NCBI GenBank assembly: GCA_009927055.1
Contig: RFNS01000247.1
Location: forward strand, 1 to 43,136
DNA length: 43,136 nucleotides
Reading direction: 5' to 3'
DNA from: Alphaproteobacteria bacterium
Lineage (GTDB): Bacteria; Pseudomonadota; Alphaproteobacteria; UBA9219; RFNS01
Shown here: in pieces, positions 29,283 through 39,682 of the stretch
Numbering within the stretch: the stretch's first letter is position 1
Layout: every line of letters starts with the position of its first letter
Notes under the pieces: generated by a model
Told to the model about the DNA's origin: nothing
The model's database searches: none
The model's input: only the letters and a program-made list of their open reading frames with translations
Made by a program: the position numbers and the translations under genes

Positions 29283-29593
29283 GGGGTGAGGCCTTTCTCT
29301 AGTAATATGGTAAGCACGTTGTTTCTAAATGCTTCAGCGTCTCGGCGCATACCACCACGAACTTCAATCGAGACAGAAACAGAGTGTGCTTCTTGAGAAG
29401 AAATTGTCATAAGACTTGCCCTATCTCCAAGGAATTCTCCCTTAAAAATTTTGGCACCTGCCCTTTTTATTGCATCTAAAACAGATGTAGTTTTTAGAGG
29501 TGTGACATCGTCTTTAACTGACACAACAAAACGTGACGCATCATCTTTAATGGGGGTAACTGTAAGTTCGATGCTGGTAATTGCAGTATCCAT
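29279..29593 (-). CDS. Unknown small protein inserted between rpsQ and rplN
   Basis: I do not recognise this product of 104 residues. It alternates beta-like stretches ([32 protein letters not shown]) with helices ([30 protein letters not shown]); no signal peptide, membrane helix or cysteine is seen. It starts one base after the rpsQ stop (TGAGATG) and ends overlapping rplN (ATGA). Composition differs sharply: 29461–29520 is 21/60 G+C against 34/60 in 29161–29220 of rplN. This order normally has nothing between S17 and L14. A gained gene is the simplest reading; a ribosome-related or unrelated function cannot be told. Confidence 0.75.
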   Translation of the reverse strand: MDTAITSIELTVTPIKDDASRFVVSVKDDVTPLKTTSVLDAIKRAGAKIFKGEFLGDRASLMTISSQEAHSVSVSIEVRGGMRRDAEAFRNNVLTILLEKGLTP

Positions 29594-29594
29594 C

Positions 29595-29825
29595 TCACAC
29601 CCCCACCACTTTCCATTTTTTGCTTTTGCTGATGGGGCGGCATTCTTCGATACTCACCACATCGCCTTCCTGACATTTGTTCGCCTCGTCATGCGCGGCA
29701 TATTTTTTTGATGTCAGAACATATTTTTTATAAACAGGATGGCGCACCTTGCGCGTGACCAGCACCGTGACGGTCTTATCCGCCTTGTTGCTCACAACCG
29801 TTCCTTCTAAAACTCTGCGTGGCAT
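29595..29825 (-). CDS. rpsQ: 30S ribosomal protein S17
   Basis: 76 residues; [23 protein letters not shown] and [15 protein letters not shown] are the family N and C terminal parts. It is enclosed by two unknown genes: its start shares one base with the upstream gene's stop (TAATG), and its ribosome site AGAGGGG is within that gene's end. Confidence 0.96.
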   Translation of the reverse strand: MPRRVLEGTVVSNKADKTVTVLVTRKVRHPVYKKYVLTSKKYAAHDEANKCQEGDVVSIEECRPISKSKKWKVVGV

Positions 29826-30091
29826 TATGCGACCCCTCTATTCGGGTTAGCTTTTTCGACAATTCTTAGAGCTTTGTACGGAAAAGTAAGGCCAGGGGAG
29901 CGACAAATAGCCTCAAGCTCAACAATGTCGCCTAACCAGAATTGGGCAGCATCGTTACGATAAGTTACAGCAGCTGCAGATGTGACCTCATCACAATATC
30001 CACCAGCACATAGTGTAACTTTAACCACTCCAAAGGTTCCATCATAAAACGGTCCCCTTGTAACGCGTGCGAGCCAAGTTCTTTGTGTCAT
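29825..30091 (-). CDS. Unknown small protein inserted between rpmC and rpsQ
   Basis: An 88-residue product I do not recognise: [20 protein letters not shown] opens it, two Cys lie in LCAGGYC and one in EAIC, and the rest looks beta-rich ([13 protein letters not shown]). ATG 30091 is used (the junction is TGAGATG directly after the rpmC stop); a start at 30127 would sit inside rpmC. The stop overlaps rpsQ (TAATG). G+C is lower than in neighbours (27/60 in 29941–30000). L29 and S17 are normally adjacent, so this too is an added gene. No similarity to the other inserted protein is visible by eye. Confidence 0.72.
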   Translation of the reverse strand: MTQRTWLARVTRGPFYDGTFGVVKVTLCAGGYCDEVTSAAAVTYRNDAAQFWLGDIVELEAICRSPGLTFPYKALRIVEKANPNRGVA

Positions 30092-30092
30092 C

Positions 30093-30308
30093 TCACACTC
30101 CCTGCTTTTCTGTGCGGGTGCGCTCACCCTGCAGTGTTAAAATCATCGCAATCTCCTTGCGCACGGCGCCAAAGCGGGCGGTGTTTTGCAGCTGCCCGGT
30201 GGTGCGCTGAAAGCGCAGGTTAAACTGCTCCTTGCGCAGCTGGGCCAGCCTGTCATCCAGCTCTTTTTCTGTTTTTTGCCGCAAATCGGCGATTTTTACC
30301 TGTGCCAT
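30093..30308 (-). CDS. rpmC: 50S ribosomal protein L29
   Basis: 71 residues from ATG 30308, with AGGAG 7 bases upstream; a TTG at 30314 is discounted. LRQKTEKELDDRLAQLRKEQFNLRFQ is the family coiled helix pair near the tunnel exit. Confidence 0.95.
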   Translation of the reverse strand: MAQVKIADLRQKTEKELDDRLAQLRKEQFNLRFQRTTGQLQNTARFGAVRKEIAMILTLQGERTRTEKQGV

Positions 30309-30317
30309 TGTCAACTC

Positions 30318-30731
30318 CTACGCCACCTGACGCTCAACAAACTTTGTTTTGATGGGCAGTTTGGCGGCCGCCAGCTCAAACGCCTCACGCGCAATGGCCG
30401 CCGAAACACCATCCAACTCAAACAAAATGCGGCCCGGCTTCACGCGCGCGGCCCAAAACTCTAGCCCGCCTTTGCCCGAACCCATCCGCACCTCGGCTGG
30501 TTTTTTGGTCACCGGCACATCGGGAAAAATCTTGATCCACAAACGGCCCTGACGTTTCATGGCGCGGGCAATGGCGCGACGGGCCGATTCAATCTGCCGT
30601 GCGGTGATGCGTTCTGGTTCAAGCGCCTTCAGGCCATAGGCGCCAAAGCTCAACTCGGTTCCGCCCTTGGCATTGCCCTTAATGCGGCCCTTAAACTGCT
30701 TGCGGTGTTTTGGTTTTTTTGGTTCTAACAT
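30318..30731 (-). CDS. rplP: 50S ribosomal protein L16
   Basis: 137 residues. [39 protein letters not shown] and the Lys/Arg-rich middle are conserved. L16 contacts the A-site tRNA elbow region. Confidence 0.97.
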   Translation of the reverse strand: MLEPKKPKHRKQFKGRIKGNAKGGTELSFGAYGLKALEPERITARQIESARRAIARAMKRQGRLWIKIFPDVPVTKKPAEVRMGSGKGGLEFWAARVKPGRILFELDGVSAAIAREAFELAAAKLPIKTKFVERQVA

Positions 30732-30737
30732 GGCACC

Positions 30738-31433
30738 CTACTCTTTCCTTCCGGGCTGACCGGCGGCCGATACCTCGGCGCGTTTATCTTGCGCCATGGG
30801 GTCGTGATCCAGAATTTCGCCCTTATAAATCCACACTTTCACGCCGCATGTTCCCATGGTGGTCATGGCTGTGGCTGTGCCAAAATCAATATCAGCGCGC
30901 AGCGTGTGCAACGGCACGCGGCCTTCGCGATACCATTCCATGCGGGCGATTTCGGCGCCGTTCAAACGACCGCCGCAATTAATACGAATTCCCCCCGCCC
31001 CCAAACGCTGGGCCGATTGTACCGCACGCTTCATGGCGCGGCGGAAGGCAATGCGGCGCTCTAGCTGCTGCGCGATATTTTCGGCAACCAGCTTGGCATC
31101 AATTTCAGGCTTGCGGATTTCAACAATATTCAGGGTCACTTCGCCCTTCAACATTTTGCCCATGCGCGCGCGCAGCTTTTCAATATCGGCGCCTTTTTTA
31201 CCAATCAGAATGCCGGGACGCGCCGAATGCAGCGTAATTTTCACGCGGCCTTGGGGGCGTTCAATCACAATTTTGGCAATGCCGGCGGCGGCCATTTCCT
31301 TGAACAGCATCTGACGGATTTTGAAATCCTCGTGCAGCATGGTGGCATAGTTGCCCGACTTGGCGAACCACCGACTATCCCACGTGCGGTTGATTCCCAG
31401 ACGCAGGCCGATTGGATTAACCTTCTGACCCAT
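30738..31433 (-). CDS. rpsC: 30S ribosomal protein S3
   Basis: 231 residues; [13 protein letters not shown] at the N terminus, a KH domain with [17 protein letters not shown], and [31 protein letters not shown]. It lines the mRNA entry channel. The start overlaps the rplV stop by one base (TAATG). Confidence 0.97.
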   Translation of the reverse strand: MGQKVNPIGLRLGINRTWDSRWFAKSGNYATMLHEDFKIRQMLFKEMAAAGIAKIVIERPQGRVKITLHSARPGILIGKKGADIEKLRARMGKMLKGEVTLNIVEIRKPEIDAKLVAENIAQQLERRIAFRRAMKRAVQSAQRLGAGGIRINCGGRLNGAEIARMEWYREGRVPLHTLRADIDFGTATAMTTMGTCGVKVWIYKGEILDHDPMAQDKRAEVSAAGQPGRKE

Positions 31434-31879
31434 TATGCACCCCCTGCGGCAGCTTGTGCCGCAGCTTCAGTTGATTTTTTCCCGCCCTTTTTGGCAGCTT
31501 TCTTAGATGTATCGACCTGACGCACCACAATGCGCAGGTTGCTGAACGGTTTTTCAATAGCCGAGCTTTTGCCGCGACCGCGCGCATGAAAACGCCCCAT
31601 GACCAAAGCCTTGCCCACGCTGGCTTCGCTGACCACCAGCTGATCAATATCCAGACCATGATTGTTTTCGGCGTTGGCAATGGCCGATTGCAAAACTTTT
31701 TTCACTTCCTTGGCGATGCGGCGCTGATTAAATTCCAGCACAGTCAGCGCATTGGCTGCTTTGCGACCGCGAATGGTTTCGGCCACCAAATTAAGTTTTT
31801 GCGGCGACACGCGAATGGTTTTGCCAAGGGCCAGCGCCTCGTTCTCGGCAACTTTCCGCGGTGATTTTGGCTTGCTCAT
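31433..31879 (-). CDS. rplV: 50S ribosomal protein L22
   Basis: 148 residues, longer than the roughly 110 of E. coli because of a Lys/Ala-rich tail ([22 protein letters not shown]) after the conserved [28 protein letters not shown] is the core. L22 lines the exit tunnel; the tail looks disordered and lies at the exposed end. Confidence 0.96.
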   Translation of the reverse strand: MSKPKSPRKVAENEALALGKTIRVSPQKLNLVAETIRGRKAANALTVLEFNQRRIAKEVKKVLQSAIANAENNHGLDIDQLVVSEASVGKALVMGRFHARGRGKSSAIEKPFSNLRIVVRQVDTSKKAAKKGGKKSTEAAAQAAAGGA

Positions 31880-32155
31880 TTACCCCTCCGCCTTTTTGTT
31901 GCCGCTGTGTCCCTTGAACGTGCGCGTGGGCGCAAATTCGCCAAACTTGTGGCCAATCATGTTTTCAGTCACCGACACGGGCACAAACTGCTTGCCGTTG
32001 TGCACGCCAAATGTCAGGCCCACAAACTGCGGCATGATGGTGGAACGGCGTGACCATGTTTTAATAATCTCGTTCTTCTTGCTGGCGCGCGCCTTATCGG
32101 CCTTGCCCATCAAGTAGCTGTCAACAAAAGGACCTTTCCATACGGCGCGTGTCAT
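31880..32155 (-). CDS. rpsS: 30S ribosomal protein S19
   Basis: 91 residues; [15 protein letters not shown] and [28 protein letters not shown] are the family signatures. It is directly adjacent to rplV. Confidence 0.97.
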   Translation of the reverse strand: MTRAVWKGPFVDSYLMGKADKARASKKNEIIKTWSRRSTIMPQFVGLTFGVHNGKQFVPVSVTENMIGHKFGEFAPTRTFKGHSGNKKAEG

Positions 32156-32164
32156 GTTTTCCCC

Positions 32165-33007
32165 CTATGCCCTTGCCCCTTGGGCATCTTTGCGCGTCAC
32201 CGCGCGGCGAATAATAAATTTGTTGGTGCGTTTGTTGGTGCGGGTTTTATAACCCTTGGTGGGCATGCCCCACGGACTGCGCCAGTGCTTACCACCATTG
32301 GTACGCCCACCGTTGGGGTGATCAACAGGGTTACGCGCAATGCCGCGTGTAATGGGACGAACGCCACGCCAGCGGGTGCGACCTGCTTTGCCCGTTTGCG
32401 TGTTGATTAAATCTTGGTTTGAAACAGCGCCGATGGTGGCAAAACAATCTTCTGGCACCATGCGCAACTCGCCCGAATTCATACGAATTTGCACAAAGCC
32501 CGAGTCACGACCCACCAGCTGAACACTGGCTCCGGCAGCGCGGGCCAATTGTCCGCCTTTGCCTGGGCGCATTTCAACGTTATGAACAACGGTGCCCACC
32601 GGAATATTTTTCAGCGGCAGCGCGTTGCCGGCCTTAATGTCCACCTTCTCACCGCTTTGAACGGTATCGCCCTTTTGAAGTTTTTGGGGCGCCAGAATGT
32701 ATGACAACGTACCATCCTGATATTTGATCAAGGCGATAAATGCCGTGCGGTTGGGATCATACTCAATACGCTCCACCGTTGCGGGCATTTCTGTTTTTTG
32801 GCGTTTGAAATCGACCAGACGATAGCGGCGCGCATGACCACCCCCCATGCCACGGCTGGTGACACGGCCCATGTTGTTGCGACCGCCACTGCTTTTCAAA
32901 CCGTCGGTCAATGCTTTGATGGGTTTTCCCTTCCAAAGCTCGGCCCGATCGATGGCGATCAATCCACGTTGACCAGAAGTTGTGGGGTTATATTTTTTTA
33001 ATGGCAT
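32165..33007 (-). CDS. rplB: 50S ribosomal protein L2
   Basis: 280 residues from ATG 33007, which shares one base with the rplW stop (TGATG). [22 protein letters not shown] and the C-terminal [20 protein letters not shown], including the His needed at the peptidyl-transferase centre, are present. Confidence 0.97.
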   Translation of the reverse strand: MPLKKYNPTTSGQRGLIAIDRAELWKGKPIKALTDGLKSSGGRNNMGRVTSRGMGGGHARRYRLVDFKRQKTEMPATVERIEYDPNRTAFIALIKYQDGTLSYILAPQKLQKGDTVQSGEKVDIKAGNALPLKNIPVGTVVHNVEMRPGKGGQLARAAGASVQLVGRDSGFVQIRMNSGELRMVPEDCFATIGAVSNQDLINTQTGKAGRTRWRGVRPITRGIARNPVDHPNGGRTNGGKHWRSPWGMPTKGYKTRTNKRTNKFIIRRAVTRKDAQGARA

Positions 33008-33330
33008 CACACACCTGTCTGCATATCAATGGTTTGGCCTTCTTTAAGCGTCACGATTGCTTTTTTATAATCTTGACGCTGGCCAAGGCGGCCACGAAAA
33101 CGCTTGGTTTTTCCCTTCACGTTCATGGTGTTGACACTGTCAACTTCTACGTTAAAGAGACATTCAATGGCATTTTTTACTTCTGTTTTGTTGGCTCCGC
33201 GCGCGACACGAAAAACATATTGGTTGTACTGCGACACCGAGGTTGATTTCTCGGTGATGTGCGGCTTCACAATCGTGTTATAGGCGGCCGCCTGCTGTGC
33301 GGGCGTTGCTTGTGTTTTTGCTTTGGCCAT
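33007..33330 (-). CDS. rplW: 50S ribosomal protein L23
   Basis: 107 residues; [11 protein letters not shown] and [23 protein letters not shown] are typical. It is the docking protein for trigger factor and SRP at the tunnel exit. Its start overlaps the rplD stop by one base. Confidence 0.97.
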   Translation of the reverse strand: MAKAKTQATPAQQAAAYNTIVKPHITEKSTSVSQYNQYVFRVARGANKTEVKNAIECLFNVEVDSVNTMNVKGKTKRFRGRLGQRQDYKKAIVTLKEGQTIDMQTGV

Positions 33331-33971
33331 TATTGCCCCCTGCCCGTTTCTTTGGTCAGACGCTGCTGCAGCTGCTCCACCGCATTTTTTGTCAGCACCA
33401 AAACATCGTGGCTTAAAATGTCATAAACGTTGGCGCCCTGTTCAGGCAGAACCTGGAAGAACGGCAAATTGCGCGCTGCTTTTTCAAAATTGGCATCAAC
33501 GTTTGCGCCATCAATCAGCAGCGCGTTGCTTGCGCCAAGCTTATTCAGCTTTGCCTGCAATTCTTTGGTTTTGTGTGATGTGATGGCGGTGCTTTCCAGC
33601 ACAACCATTTTCCCCTCGGCCAGGCGGGCTGAAAGGGCCATGCACAAGGCCTTTTTGCGGAATTTTTTGTTCAGGTCATGCGCATGGTCACGCACAACGG
33701 GCCCAAAAATAATGCCGCCTTTGCGAAACTGCGCCGAACGCAAACTGCCCTGACGTGCGCGGCCTGTACCTTTTTGCTTCCATGGCTTGCGGGTTGTGCC
33801 CGACACTTCAGAAATAATTTTGGTCTTGTGGTTGCCGCCGCGTTTTTTCGCCTGCTGCCAGTAAACCATGCGGCTGATGATATCGGCGCGCGGTTTCAGA
33901 CCGAACACGTTTTCGTTCAGCTCAACTTCACCGGCAGTTTTGCCATCGAGTGTTAAAACGTTCGCTTTCAT
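33330..33971 (-). CDS. rplD: 50S ribosomal protein L4
   Basis: 213 residues. [25 protein letters not shown] is the tunnel-lining loop. In E. coli L4 represses its own operon; no leader target is recognisable here. The start overlaps rplC by four bases (ATGA). Confidence 0.97.
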   Translation of the reverse strand: MKANVLTLDGKTAGEVELNENVFGLKPRADIISRMVYWQQAKKRGGNHKTKIISEVSGTTRKPWKQKGTGRARQGSLRSAQFRKGGIIFGPVVRDHAHDLNKKFRKKALCMALSARLAEGKMVVLESTAITSHKTKELQAKLNKLGASNALLIDGANVDANFEKAARNLPFFQVLPEQGANVYDILSHDVLVLTKNAVEQLQQRLTKETGRGQ

Positions 33972-34690
33972 GACACAGATTCCTCAGCTGCCTTTTCGGC
34001 TTTTTTACGCACACCCGCGGGCATGGGCGCGTCCTTGGGCAAAGCGCGTTTAGCGGCATCGCGCACCATCAGAACGGTTCCTTCGCTGCCGGGCAAACCG
34101 CCTTTCACAAAAATCAGCCCCTGGGCATCATCGACACCCACAACGGCCAGATTTTGCATGGTCACGCGCGTGGCGCCCATGTGACCGGCCATTTTTTTGT
34201 TCTTAAACACGCGGCCGGGGTCTTGGCGATTACCGGTTGAACCATGGCTGCGATGGCTGATCGACACACCGTGCGTGGCGCGCAAACCGCCGAAATTGTG
34301 ACGCTTCAAAACGCCCGCAAAACCTTTACCAATGGTCACGCCCGTCACATCGATAAACTGGCCTACCACAAAGTGTGAGGGAACAAGCTCGGCCCCCACG
34401 TCGGGTAGTGGGCTTCCCGCCGGCACACGGAATTCAACAACCTTGCGCGAGGGTTCCAACTTATGGGCGGCGAACTGACCACGCAGCGGCTTTGAGGTGT
34501 GTTTGGCCTTGCGACGACCAAAACCAACCTGCACCGCAGTATATTTGTCTTTTTCGGCTGTGCGCACGCCGGTGACCTGGCAATGATCAACGCGCAGCAC
34601 CGTGACAGGCACGTGCTCGCCCGCATCGCTGAAAAAGCGGGTCATCCCAATCTTTTCGGCCAGAAGGCCCGTGCGTGAACGTTCAGACAT
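33968..34690 (-). CDS. rplC: 50S ribosomal protein L3
   Basis: 240 residues. [32 protein letters not shown] includes the conserved Gln in RQDPGRV that is methylated in many bacteria. The C terminus has an extra Ala/Lys/Glu-rich tail ([14 protein letters not shown]) beyond the usual length. Two bases separate it from rpsJ. Confidence 0.97.
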   Translation of the reverse strand: MSERSRTGLLAEKIGMTRFFSDAGEHVPVTVLRVDHCQVTGVRTAEKDKYTAVQVGFGRRKAKHTSKPLRGQFAAHKLEPSRKVVEFRVPAGSPLPDVGAELVPSHFVVGQFIDVTGVTIGKGFAGVLKRHNFGGLRATHGVSISHRSHGSTGNRQDPGRVFKNKKMAGHMGATRVTMQNLAVVGVDDAQGLIFVKGGLPGSEGTVLMVRDAAKRALPKDAPMPAGVRKKAEKAAEESVS

Positions 34691-34692
34691 GG

Positions 34693-35001
34693 CTACACCT
34701 TAATTTCCACTTCCACACCCGCCGGCAGATCGAGCTTCATCAAAGCATCAATCGTGGGGGCTGTGGGTTCATCAATATAGATCAGACGCTTATGCGTTCT
34801 GATTTCAAACTGCTCGCGCGATTTTTTATCGATGTGCGGCGAACGGTTGACCGTAAAACGCTCAATCCACGTGGGCATAGGAATGGGCCCACGCACCTGC
34901 GCGCCTGTGCGCTTGGCCGTGTGCACAATATCGCCCACCGATTGATCCAGAACCCTGTGATCAAACGCCCTGAGGCGGATTTGTATGGTCTGTGCGTTCA
35001 T
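34693..35001 (-). CDS. rpsJ: 30S ribosomal protein S10
   Basis: 102 residues; [19 protein letters not shown] and [35 protein letters not shown] are diagnostic. S10 also binds NusB in antitermination. GGAG stands 8 bases before the ATG, just after the hairpin at 35019–35040. Confidence 0.97.
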   Translation of the reverse strand: MNAQTIQIRLRAFDHRVLDQSVGDIVHTAKRTGAQVRGPIPMPTWIERFTVNRSPHIDKKSREQFEIRTHKRLIYIDEPTAPTIDALMKLDLPAGVEVEIKV

Positions 35002-35018
35002 CGTTCAATCTCCTGACA

Positions 35019-35040
35019 CCTCGGGGAAAAATCCCCGAGG
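35019..35040. promoter_or_regulatory. Perfect hairpin between tuf and rpsJ
   Basis: CCTCGGGGA and TCCCCGAGG (9 bp) close a four-base loop. On the minus strand the stem begins 15 bases past the tuf stop, and its downstream end lies near the rpsJ ribosome site. No T-run follows, so it is not a classical terminator; a processing or attenuation point setting different tuf and rpsJ output is inference. Confidence 0.6.
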
Positions 35041-35055
35041 CATCAAACGTGTCCT

Positions 35056-36243
35056 CTACTCGATAATTTTTGCCACAACGCCGGCACCCACCGTGCGTCC
35101 ACCTTCGCGAATAGCGAAGCGCAAGCCTTCGTCCATCGCGATGGGGGCAATCAATTTCACTTCGACGCTGATGTTGTCACCAGGCATCACCATTTCTGTT
35201 CCTGCGGGCAGAGCCACTTCACCGGTCACGTCTGTCGTGCGGAAGTAGAACTGCGGACGATAGTTGCTGAAGAATGGTGTGTGGCGGCCGCCTTCGTCCT
35301 TGGTGAGAATATAGCACTCAGCCTTGAACTTGGTGTGCGGTGTAATGCTGCCGGGTTTCGCCAGCACCTGACCACGCTCAACATCCTCACGTTTTGTGCC
35401 ACGCAGCAGCGCGCCGATGTTATCGCCAGCCTGACCTTGATCAAGCAGTTTGCGGAACATTTCAACGCCCGTGATGGTGGTTTTTTGCGTTGGACGCAGA
35501 CCCACAATTTCAACTTCTTCGTTGACCTTGACAATGCCGCGCTCCACACGACCCGTCACCACAGTACCGCGGCCCGAGATGGTGAAGACGTCTTCAATCG
35601 GCATCAGGAAGGGTTTGTCGATGGGGCGATCGGGCTGAGGAATGTTGGCATCCACAGCGTCCATCAGTTTCAGAATGGCTTGCTCGCCCAATTCGGGGTT
35701 TTTGTCTTCCAAAGCGCACAGAGCCGAACCACGAACGATGGGGATCGTATCGCCAGGGAAGTTATATTTGGTAAGAAGATCACGCAATTCCATCTCAACC
35801 AGGTCAACCAGTTCAGGGTCGGCCATATCCATTTTGTTGAGCCAGACCACAATGGCAGGCACACCCACCTGACGGGCCAGCAGAATATGCTCACGCGTTT
35901 GTGGCATGGGGCCATCAGCCGCCGAGCAAACCAGAATAGCACCATCCATCTGCGCGGCGCCGGTGATCATGTTTTTCACATAATCGGCGTGTCCGGGGCA
36001 ATCGACGTGGGCATAGTGACGCTTGTCGGTTTCATATTCAACGTGCGCGGTTGAAATGGTAATGCCGCGGGCGCGTTCTTCGGGGGCTTTGTCGATTTGA
36101 TCGTACGCCGTGAAGCTGGCCTTGCCCGATTTTGCCAAAACTTTGGTAATGGCGGCGGTCAGTGATGTTTTGCCATGGTCAACGTGACCAATGGTGCCGA
36201 TATTGCAGTGCGGCTTGTTGCGTTCAAACTTCTCTTTGGCCAT
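35056..36243 (-). CDS. tuf: Elongation factor Tu
   Basis: 395 residues; GTPase motifs [10 protein letters not shown] (G1), RGITISTAH (G2), DCPGHADY (G3) and NKMD (G4) are intact, and the three domains are full length. EF-Tu carries aminoacyl-tRNA to the ribosome. GAAGGAG stands 6 bases before the ATG. A second tuf copy, if any, is outside this window. Confidence 0.98.
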   Translation of the reverse strand: MAKEKFERNKPHCNIGTIGHVDHGKTSLTAAITKVLAKSGKASFTAYDQIDKAPEERARGITISTAHVEYETDKRHYAHVDCPGHADYVKNMITGAAQMDGAILVCSAADGPMPQTREHILLARQVGVPAIVVWLNKMDMADPELVDLVEMELRDLLTKYNFPGDTIPIVRGSALCALEDKNPELGEQAILKLMDAVDANIPQPDRPIDKPFLMPIEDVFTISGRGTVVTGRVERGIVKVNEEVEIVGLRPTQKTTITGVEMFRKLLDQGQAGDNIGALLRGTKREDVERGQVLAKPGSITPHTKFKAECYILTKDEGGRHTPFFSNYRPQFYFRTTDVTGEVALPAGTEMVMPGDNISVEVKLIAPIAMDEGLRFAIREGGRTVGAGVVAKIIE

Positions 36244-36313
36244 AGGTGTCTCCTTCGGTTAGCCTTGAGTGGAAAACGTAAAAACGGTGAAAAATGTAAA
36301 GACTGTAGCCATT

Positions 36314-38404
36314 TTACCCCGCCATCTTTGCTTTAACTTCGGCAGCCACGTTGGCGGGCACAGCTTCATAATGGTCAAACTCCATTGTAAAGCTGGCACG
36401 TCCTTGCGTTTTGCTGCGCAGGTTGTTGACGTAACCAAACATGTTGGCCAGCGGCACCATAGCGTTGACCGTGCGGGCATTGCCGCGCTGATCCATGCCT
36501 GTCACCTGACCACGACGACTGTTCAAATCGCCAATCACATCGCCCATAAAATCTTCGGGCGTCACCACCTCAACCCTCATAATGGGTTCAAGCAGTGTGG
36601 GGCCACATTTGGTAATGCCTTCGCGGAAGGCAGCCTTGGCGGCAATTTCAAACGCGAGGGCCGATGAGTCCACATCGTGGTACGCGCCATCGGTCAGCGT
36701 GGCTTTGAAATCGATGCAGGGGAAACCCGCAATCACGCCAGTTTCCTTGGCCGCTTCCAAACCTTTTTCAACGCCAGGAATAAATTCCTTGGGTACCGAT
36801 CCACCCACCACTTTGTTTTCAAACTCAAAACCCTTACCGGCTTCTTGGGGTTCGAAATCGATAATCACGCGCGCGAACTGACCCGAACCACCCGATTGCT
36901 TTTTGTGGGTATAGTCCATGGTATATTTTTTGGTGATGGTTTCGCGATACGCCACTTGTGGGGCGCCCACCGTCACATCCACATTATAGGGTGCGCGGCG
37001 CATAATATCGACCTTGATTTCAAGGTGAAGTTCGCCCATGCCCTTCAAAATTGTCTGCCCCGTTTCATGATCAACATGCACGCGGAACGATGGATCTTCC
37101 TGCACCAGGCGTTGCAGCACGGTGCCCATTTTTTCTTGGTCGGCTTTGCTTTTGGGTTCCACCGCCATTTCAATCACAGGGTCGGGGAATTCCATTTTCT
37201 CAAGAATAATTGGTTTTGCGCTGTCGCACAGTGTGTCGCCCGTGCGCGTATCTTTCAGCGATGCCAGCGCCACAATATCACCCGCGTGCGCTTCCTTAAT
37301 TTCTTCACGGCTGTTGGCGTGCATCAGCAGCATGCGGCCAATGCGTTCGCGCCCATCACGCGTCGAGTTCATCAGATAGCTTCCCGCCGAGAGCGTGCCC
37401 GAATAAATGCGGAAAAATGTAATTGATCCCACAAACGGATCGGTCATAATTTTGAAGGCAAGACCAGCCAGTGGCGCGTCATCTGAGGGTGGGCGCTCAT
37501 CCGCGTCGCCATTATCCTTGAAACCCTTCACCGCGCCGATATCCAGCGGGCTTGGCAGAAAATCGACCACCGAGTCCAACATCGGCTGCACGCCTTTGTT
37601 TTTGAACGATGCGCCGCACAGCACGGGGAAAAATTTACGCTGCAGCGTGCCTTTGCGAATGCATTTGCGCAGAACTTCCACGCTGGGTTCATTGCCGTTC
37701 AAATAATCTTCCATCGCGGCGTCATCCATTTCCACCGCGGTTTCAATCATGGCGTGGCGATATTCCTTGGCTTTTTCCAGCATGTCGGCCGGAATGTCTT
37801 CATCGTGGAATTTGGCGCCCAGTTCTTCACCGCCCCACACAACCGCTTTCATGCGTTGCAGATCGATGATGCCTTTGAAATTTTCTTCGCTGCCGATGGG
37901 CAGTTGCACCACGAGGGGGTGCGCGCCCAAACGATCTTTGATCATGTCCACGGTGCGATAAAAATTCGCGCCCATGCGATCCATCTTATTCACAAAACAT
38001 ACGCGCGGCACGTTATATTTATCGGCCTGACGCCACACGGTTTCCGATTGAGGCTCAACCCCCGCCACGCTGTCATACACGGCAATCGCGCCATCAAGCA
38101 CGCGCAGGCTGCGCTCCACCTCAATGGTAAAGTCAACGTGTCCGGGCGTATCGATGATGTTGAAGCGATATTGCTGGTCGTCGCGTGTCCAGAAGCAGGT
38201 TGTGGCGGCCGAGGTAATGGTAATCCCGCGCTCTTGTTCCTGTTCCATAAAATCCATGGTGGCGGTGCCATCGTGCACTTCGCCGATTTTGTATGACTTA
38301 CCGGTGTAATACAAAATGCGTTCGGTGGTCGTGGTTTTGCCCGCATCAATGTGGGCCATGATCCCGAAGTTGCGATAGTGTTTAATGTCGTGGGTGCGCG
38401 GCAT
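36314..38404 (-). CDS. fusA: Elongation factor G
   Basis: 696 residues with [16 protein letters not shown] (G1), GITITSAAT (G2), DTPGHVDF (G3) and NKMDRMGAN (G4), plus the domain IV loop with [12 protein letters not shown]. The translocase is full length. It follows rpsG by 9 bases, and 70 bases separate it from tuf, where a second promoter could lie. Confidence 0.98.
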   Translation of the reverse strand: MPRTHDIKHYRNFGIMAHIDAGKTTTTERILYYTGKSYKIGEVHDGTATMDFMEQEQERGITITSAATTCFWTRDDQQYRFNIIDTPGHVDFTIEVERSLRVLDGAIAVYDSVAGVEPQSETVWRQADKYNVPRVCFVNKMDRMGANFYRTVDMIKDRLGAHPLVVQLPIGSEENFKGIIDLQRMKAVVWGGEELGAKFHDEDIPADMLEKAKEYRHAMIETAVEMDDAAMEDYLNGNEPSVEVLRKCIRKGTLQRKFFPVLCGASFKNKGVQPMLDSVVDFLPSPLDIGAVKGFKDNGDADERPPSDDAPLAGLAFKIMTDPFVGSITFFRIYSGTLSAGSYLMNSTRDGRERIGRMLLMHANSREEIKEAHAGDIVALASLKDTRTGDTLCDSAKPIILEKMEFPDPVIEMAVEPKSKADQEKMGTVLQRLVQEDPSFRVHVDHETGQTILKGMGELHLEIKVDIMRRAPYNVDVTVGAPQVAYRETITKKYTMDYTHKKQSGGSGQFARVIIDFEPQEAGKGFEFENKVVGGSVPKEFIPGVEKGLEAAKETGVIAGFPCIDFKATLTDGAYHDVDSSALAFEIAAKAAFREGITKCGPTLLEPIMRVEVVTPEDFMGDVIGDLNSRRGQVTGMDQRGNARTVNAMVPLANMFGYVNNLRSKTQGRASFTMEFDHYEAVPANVAAEVKAKMAG

Positions 38405-38413
38405 TGTTCGGTC

Positions 38414-38884
38414 CTACCAGCGGAAGTGCGAAAAGGCGCGGTTGGCTTCGGCCATGCGCTCGGTGTCTTCTTTTTTCTTAATGGCGGTGCCGTTATCGTT
38501 GGCGGCGGCCATCAATTCGAACGCCAAGCGTTCGGCCATGGTGTTTTCATTGCGCGCACGTGCGGCATTGCGCAACCAGCGCAGCGAAAGGGCCTGACGA
38601 CGATCGGGGCGCACTTCGCAAGGAACCTGATAGGTGGCCCCACCCACGCGGCGGCTGCGCACTTCAACGTGCGGGCCAACTTTATCAACTGCGGTTTTGA
38701 AAACCTCAATCGGGTTGGTTTTCATTTTATCGCGAATGATATCAAGCGCGCCATAAACCGTGGCTTCGGCCACGCTGCGCTTGCCATGAACCATAACGCA
38801 ATTAATAAAGCGCGACAGAACCACTTCGCCGAACTTGGGATCGGGAAGAACTTCTCGTTTATCAGCGCGGTGACGACGTGACAT
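38414..38884 (-). CDS. rpsG: 30S ribosomal protein S7
   Basis: 156 residues; [19 protein letters not shown] is the N terminus, and [15 protein letters not shown] the conserved RNA-binding strand. S7 initiates 30S head assembly. Twelve bases from rpsL. Confidence 0.97.
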   Translation of the reverse strand: MSRRHRADKREVLPDPKFGEVVLSRFINCVMVHGKRSVAEATVYGALDIIRDKMKTNPIEVFKTAVDKVGPHVEVRSRRVGGATYQVPCEVRPDRRQALSLRWLRNAARARNENTMAERLAFELMAAANDNGTAIKKKEDTERMAEANRAFSHFRW

Positions 38885-38896
38885 GCATGATCCCCG

Positions 38897-39268
38897 TTAT
38901 TTTGGTCTCTTGGCGCCGTATTTACTGCGGCGTTGTTTTCTATCTTTCACACCCTGCGTATCCAGCGAGCCACGCACAATGTGATAGCGCACACCTGGCA
39001 AATCTTTCACACGGCCGCCGCGGATCAGCACAACGCTGTGCTCCTGCAGGTTGTGGCCTTCGCCAGGGATGTATGAAATAACTTCATAGCCGTTGGTCAG
39101 GCGCACGCGGGCAACCTTACGCAAAGCCGAGTTAGGTTTTTTGGGCGTTGTGGTGTACACGCGCGTACACACGCCGCGACGCTGCGGACACTTGGTCAGC
39201 GCGGGAGATTTTGTGCGGTTTTTCACCGCGGTGCGGCCTTTGCGGGCCAGTTGTGAAATCGTTGGCAT
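38897..39268 (-). CDS. rpsL: 30S ribosomal protein S12
   Basis: 123 residues from ATG 39268 ([12 protein letters not shown]); an ATG at 39286 would add six atypical residues. [17 protein letters not shown] and [31 protein letters not shown] hold the lysines and loop where streptomycin-resistance changes occur; the wild-type residues PKKPNS and GRVKDLPG are present. Confidence 0.97.
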   Translation of the reverse strand: MPTISQLARKGRTAVKNRTKSPALTKCPQRRGVCTRVYTTTPKKPNSALRKVARVRLTNGYEVISYIPGEGHNLQEHSVVLIRGGRVKDLPGVRYHIVRGSLDTQGVKDRKQRRSKYGAKRPK

Positions 39269-39620
39269 TCCTGCGTCCAATAACAAACGTTAAACCCATC
39301 ATTCTGCAGGGGCGCAAACAGTTCGGGCCTCATGTCACCATCGCCCATGGTTTGGTTTATCGAGCGAGGGCGCGAGGCCGGTTTCACATCCACCCAGAAC
39401 GCCGAGGCAGCTAAGCCGCCAAGGCTCCAGTCCTTGGTATAATGTCGTTTTGCGCATCCACAGCTGCGTTTGGAAGAATTGGCAAACAAGGTCATTGGCA
39501 AGCCAACCCCCACCGCCAGCAGCGAAAGGCATGCACTTCCTATACGTTAGTAAATGAGACGTCAAGTAGGAAATAAAGGAATTATCCTTAACAGCAGAAA
39601 TATTCTGAAGCACATGGTGT
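39269..39620. other. Long gene-free leader upstream of rpsL
   Basis: About 350 bases hold no convincing gene. On the minus strand a possible promoter (see next entry) would leave a leader near 260 bases. A hairpin CCAAGG–7 nt–CCTTGG lies at 39419–39437, next to a plus-strand TATAAT with no matching −35. No riboswitch fold was recognised. Confidence 0.5.
39539..39565 (-). promoter_or_regulatory. Possible promoter of the str operon
   Basis: Minus strand TTGACG (39560–39565), 15 bases, TATAGG (39539–39544); the spacer is short, and −35 CTTGAC with 16 bases is the alternative reading. Position suits rpsL transcription, but the fit to consensus is only moderate. Confidence 0.35.
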
Positions 39621-39621
39621 C

Positions 39622-39653
39622 AAAAAAAACTCAGGACCCAAAGGGGCCCTGAG
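39622..39653 (-). terminator. Terminator of the Arg/Asp-repeat protein gene
   Basis: CTCAGGACCC and GGGCCCTGAG pair with one mismatch around AAAG. On the minus strand eight T follow the stem. It separates the gene at 39683 from the rpsL leader. Confidence 0.8.
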
Positions 39654-39682
39654 CAGCAAAAATATTTTCAGTTAGATAAGAT

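Noticed and set aside
36677-37426. 249-codon plus-strand frame
   Set aside because: Antisense to fusA, which is intact and full length.
39438-39443. TATAAT on the plus strand in the rpsL leader
   Set aside because: No −35 at a proper distance and no plus-strand gene follows for more than 1 kb.
39223-39513. 96-codon minus-strand frame ahead of rpsL
   Set aside because: It overlaps the S12 gene in another frame, has no known motifs, and the composition resembles non-coding leader.
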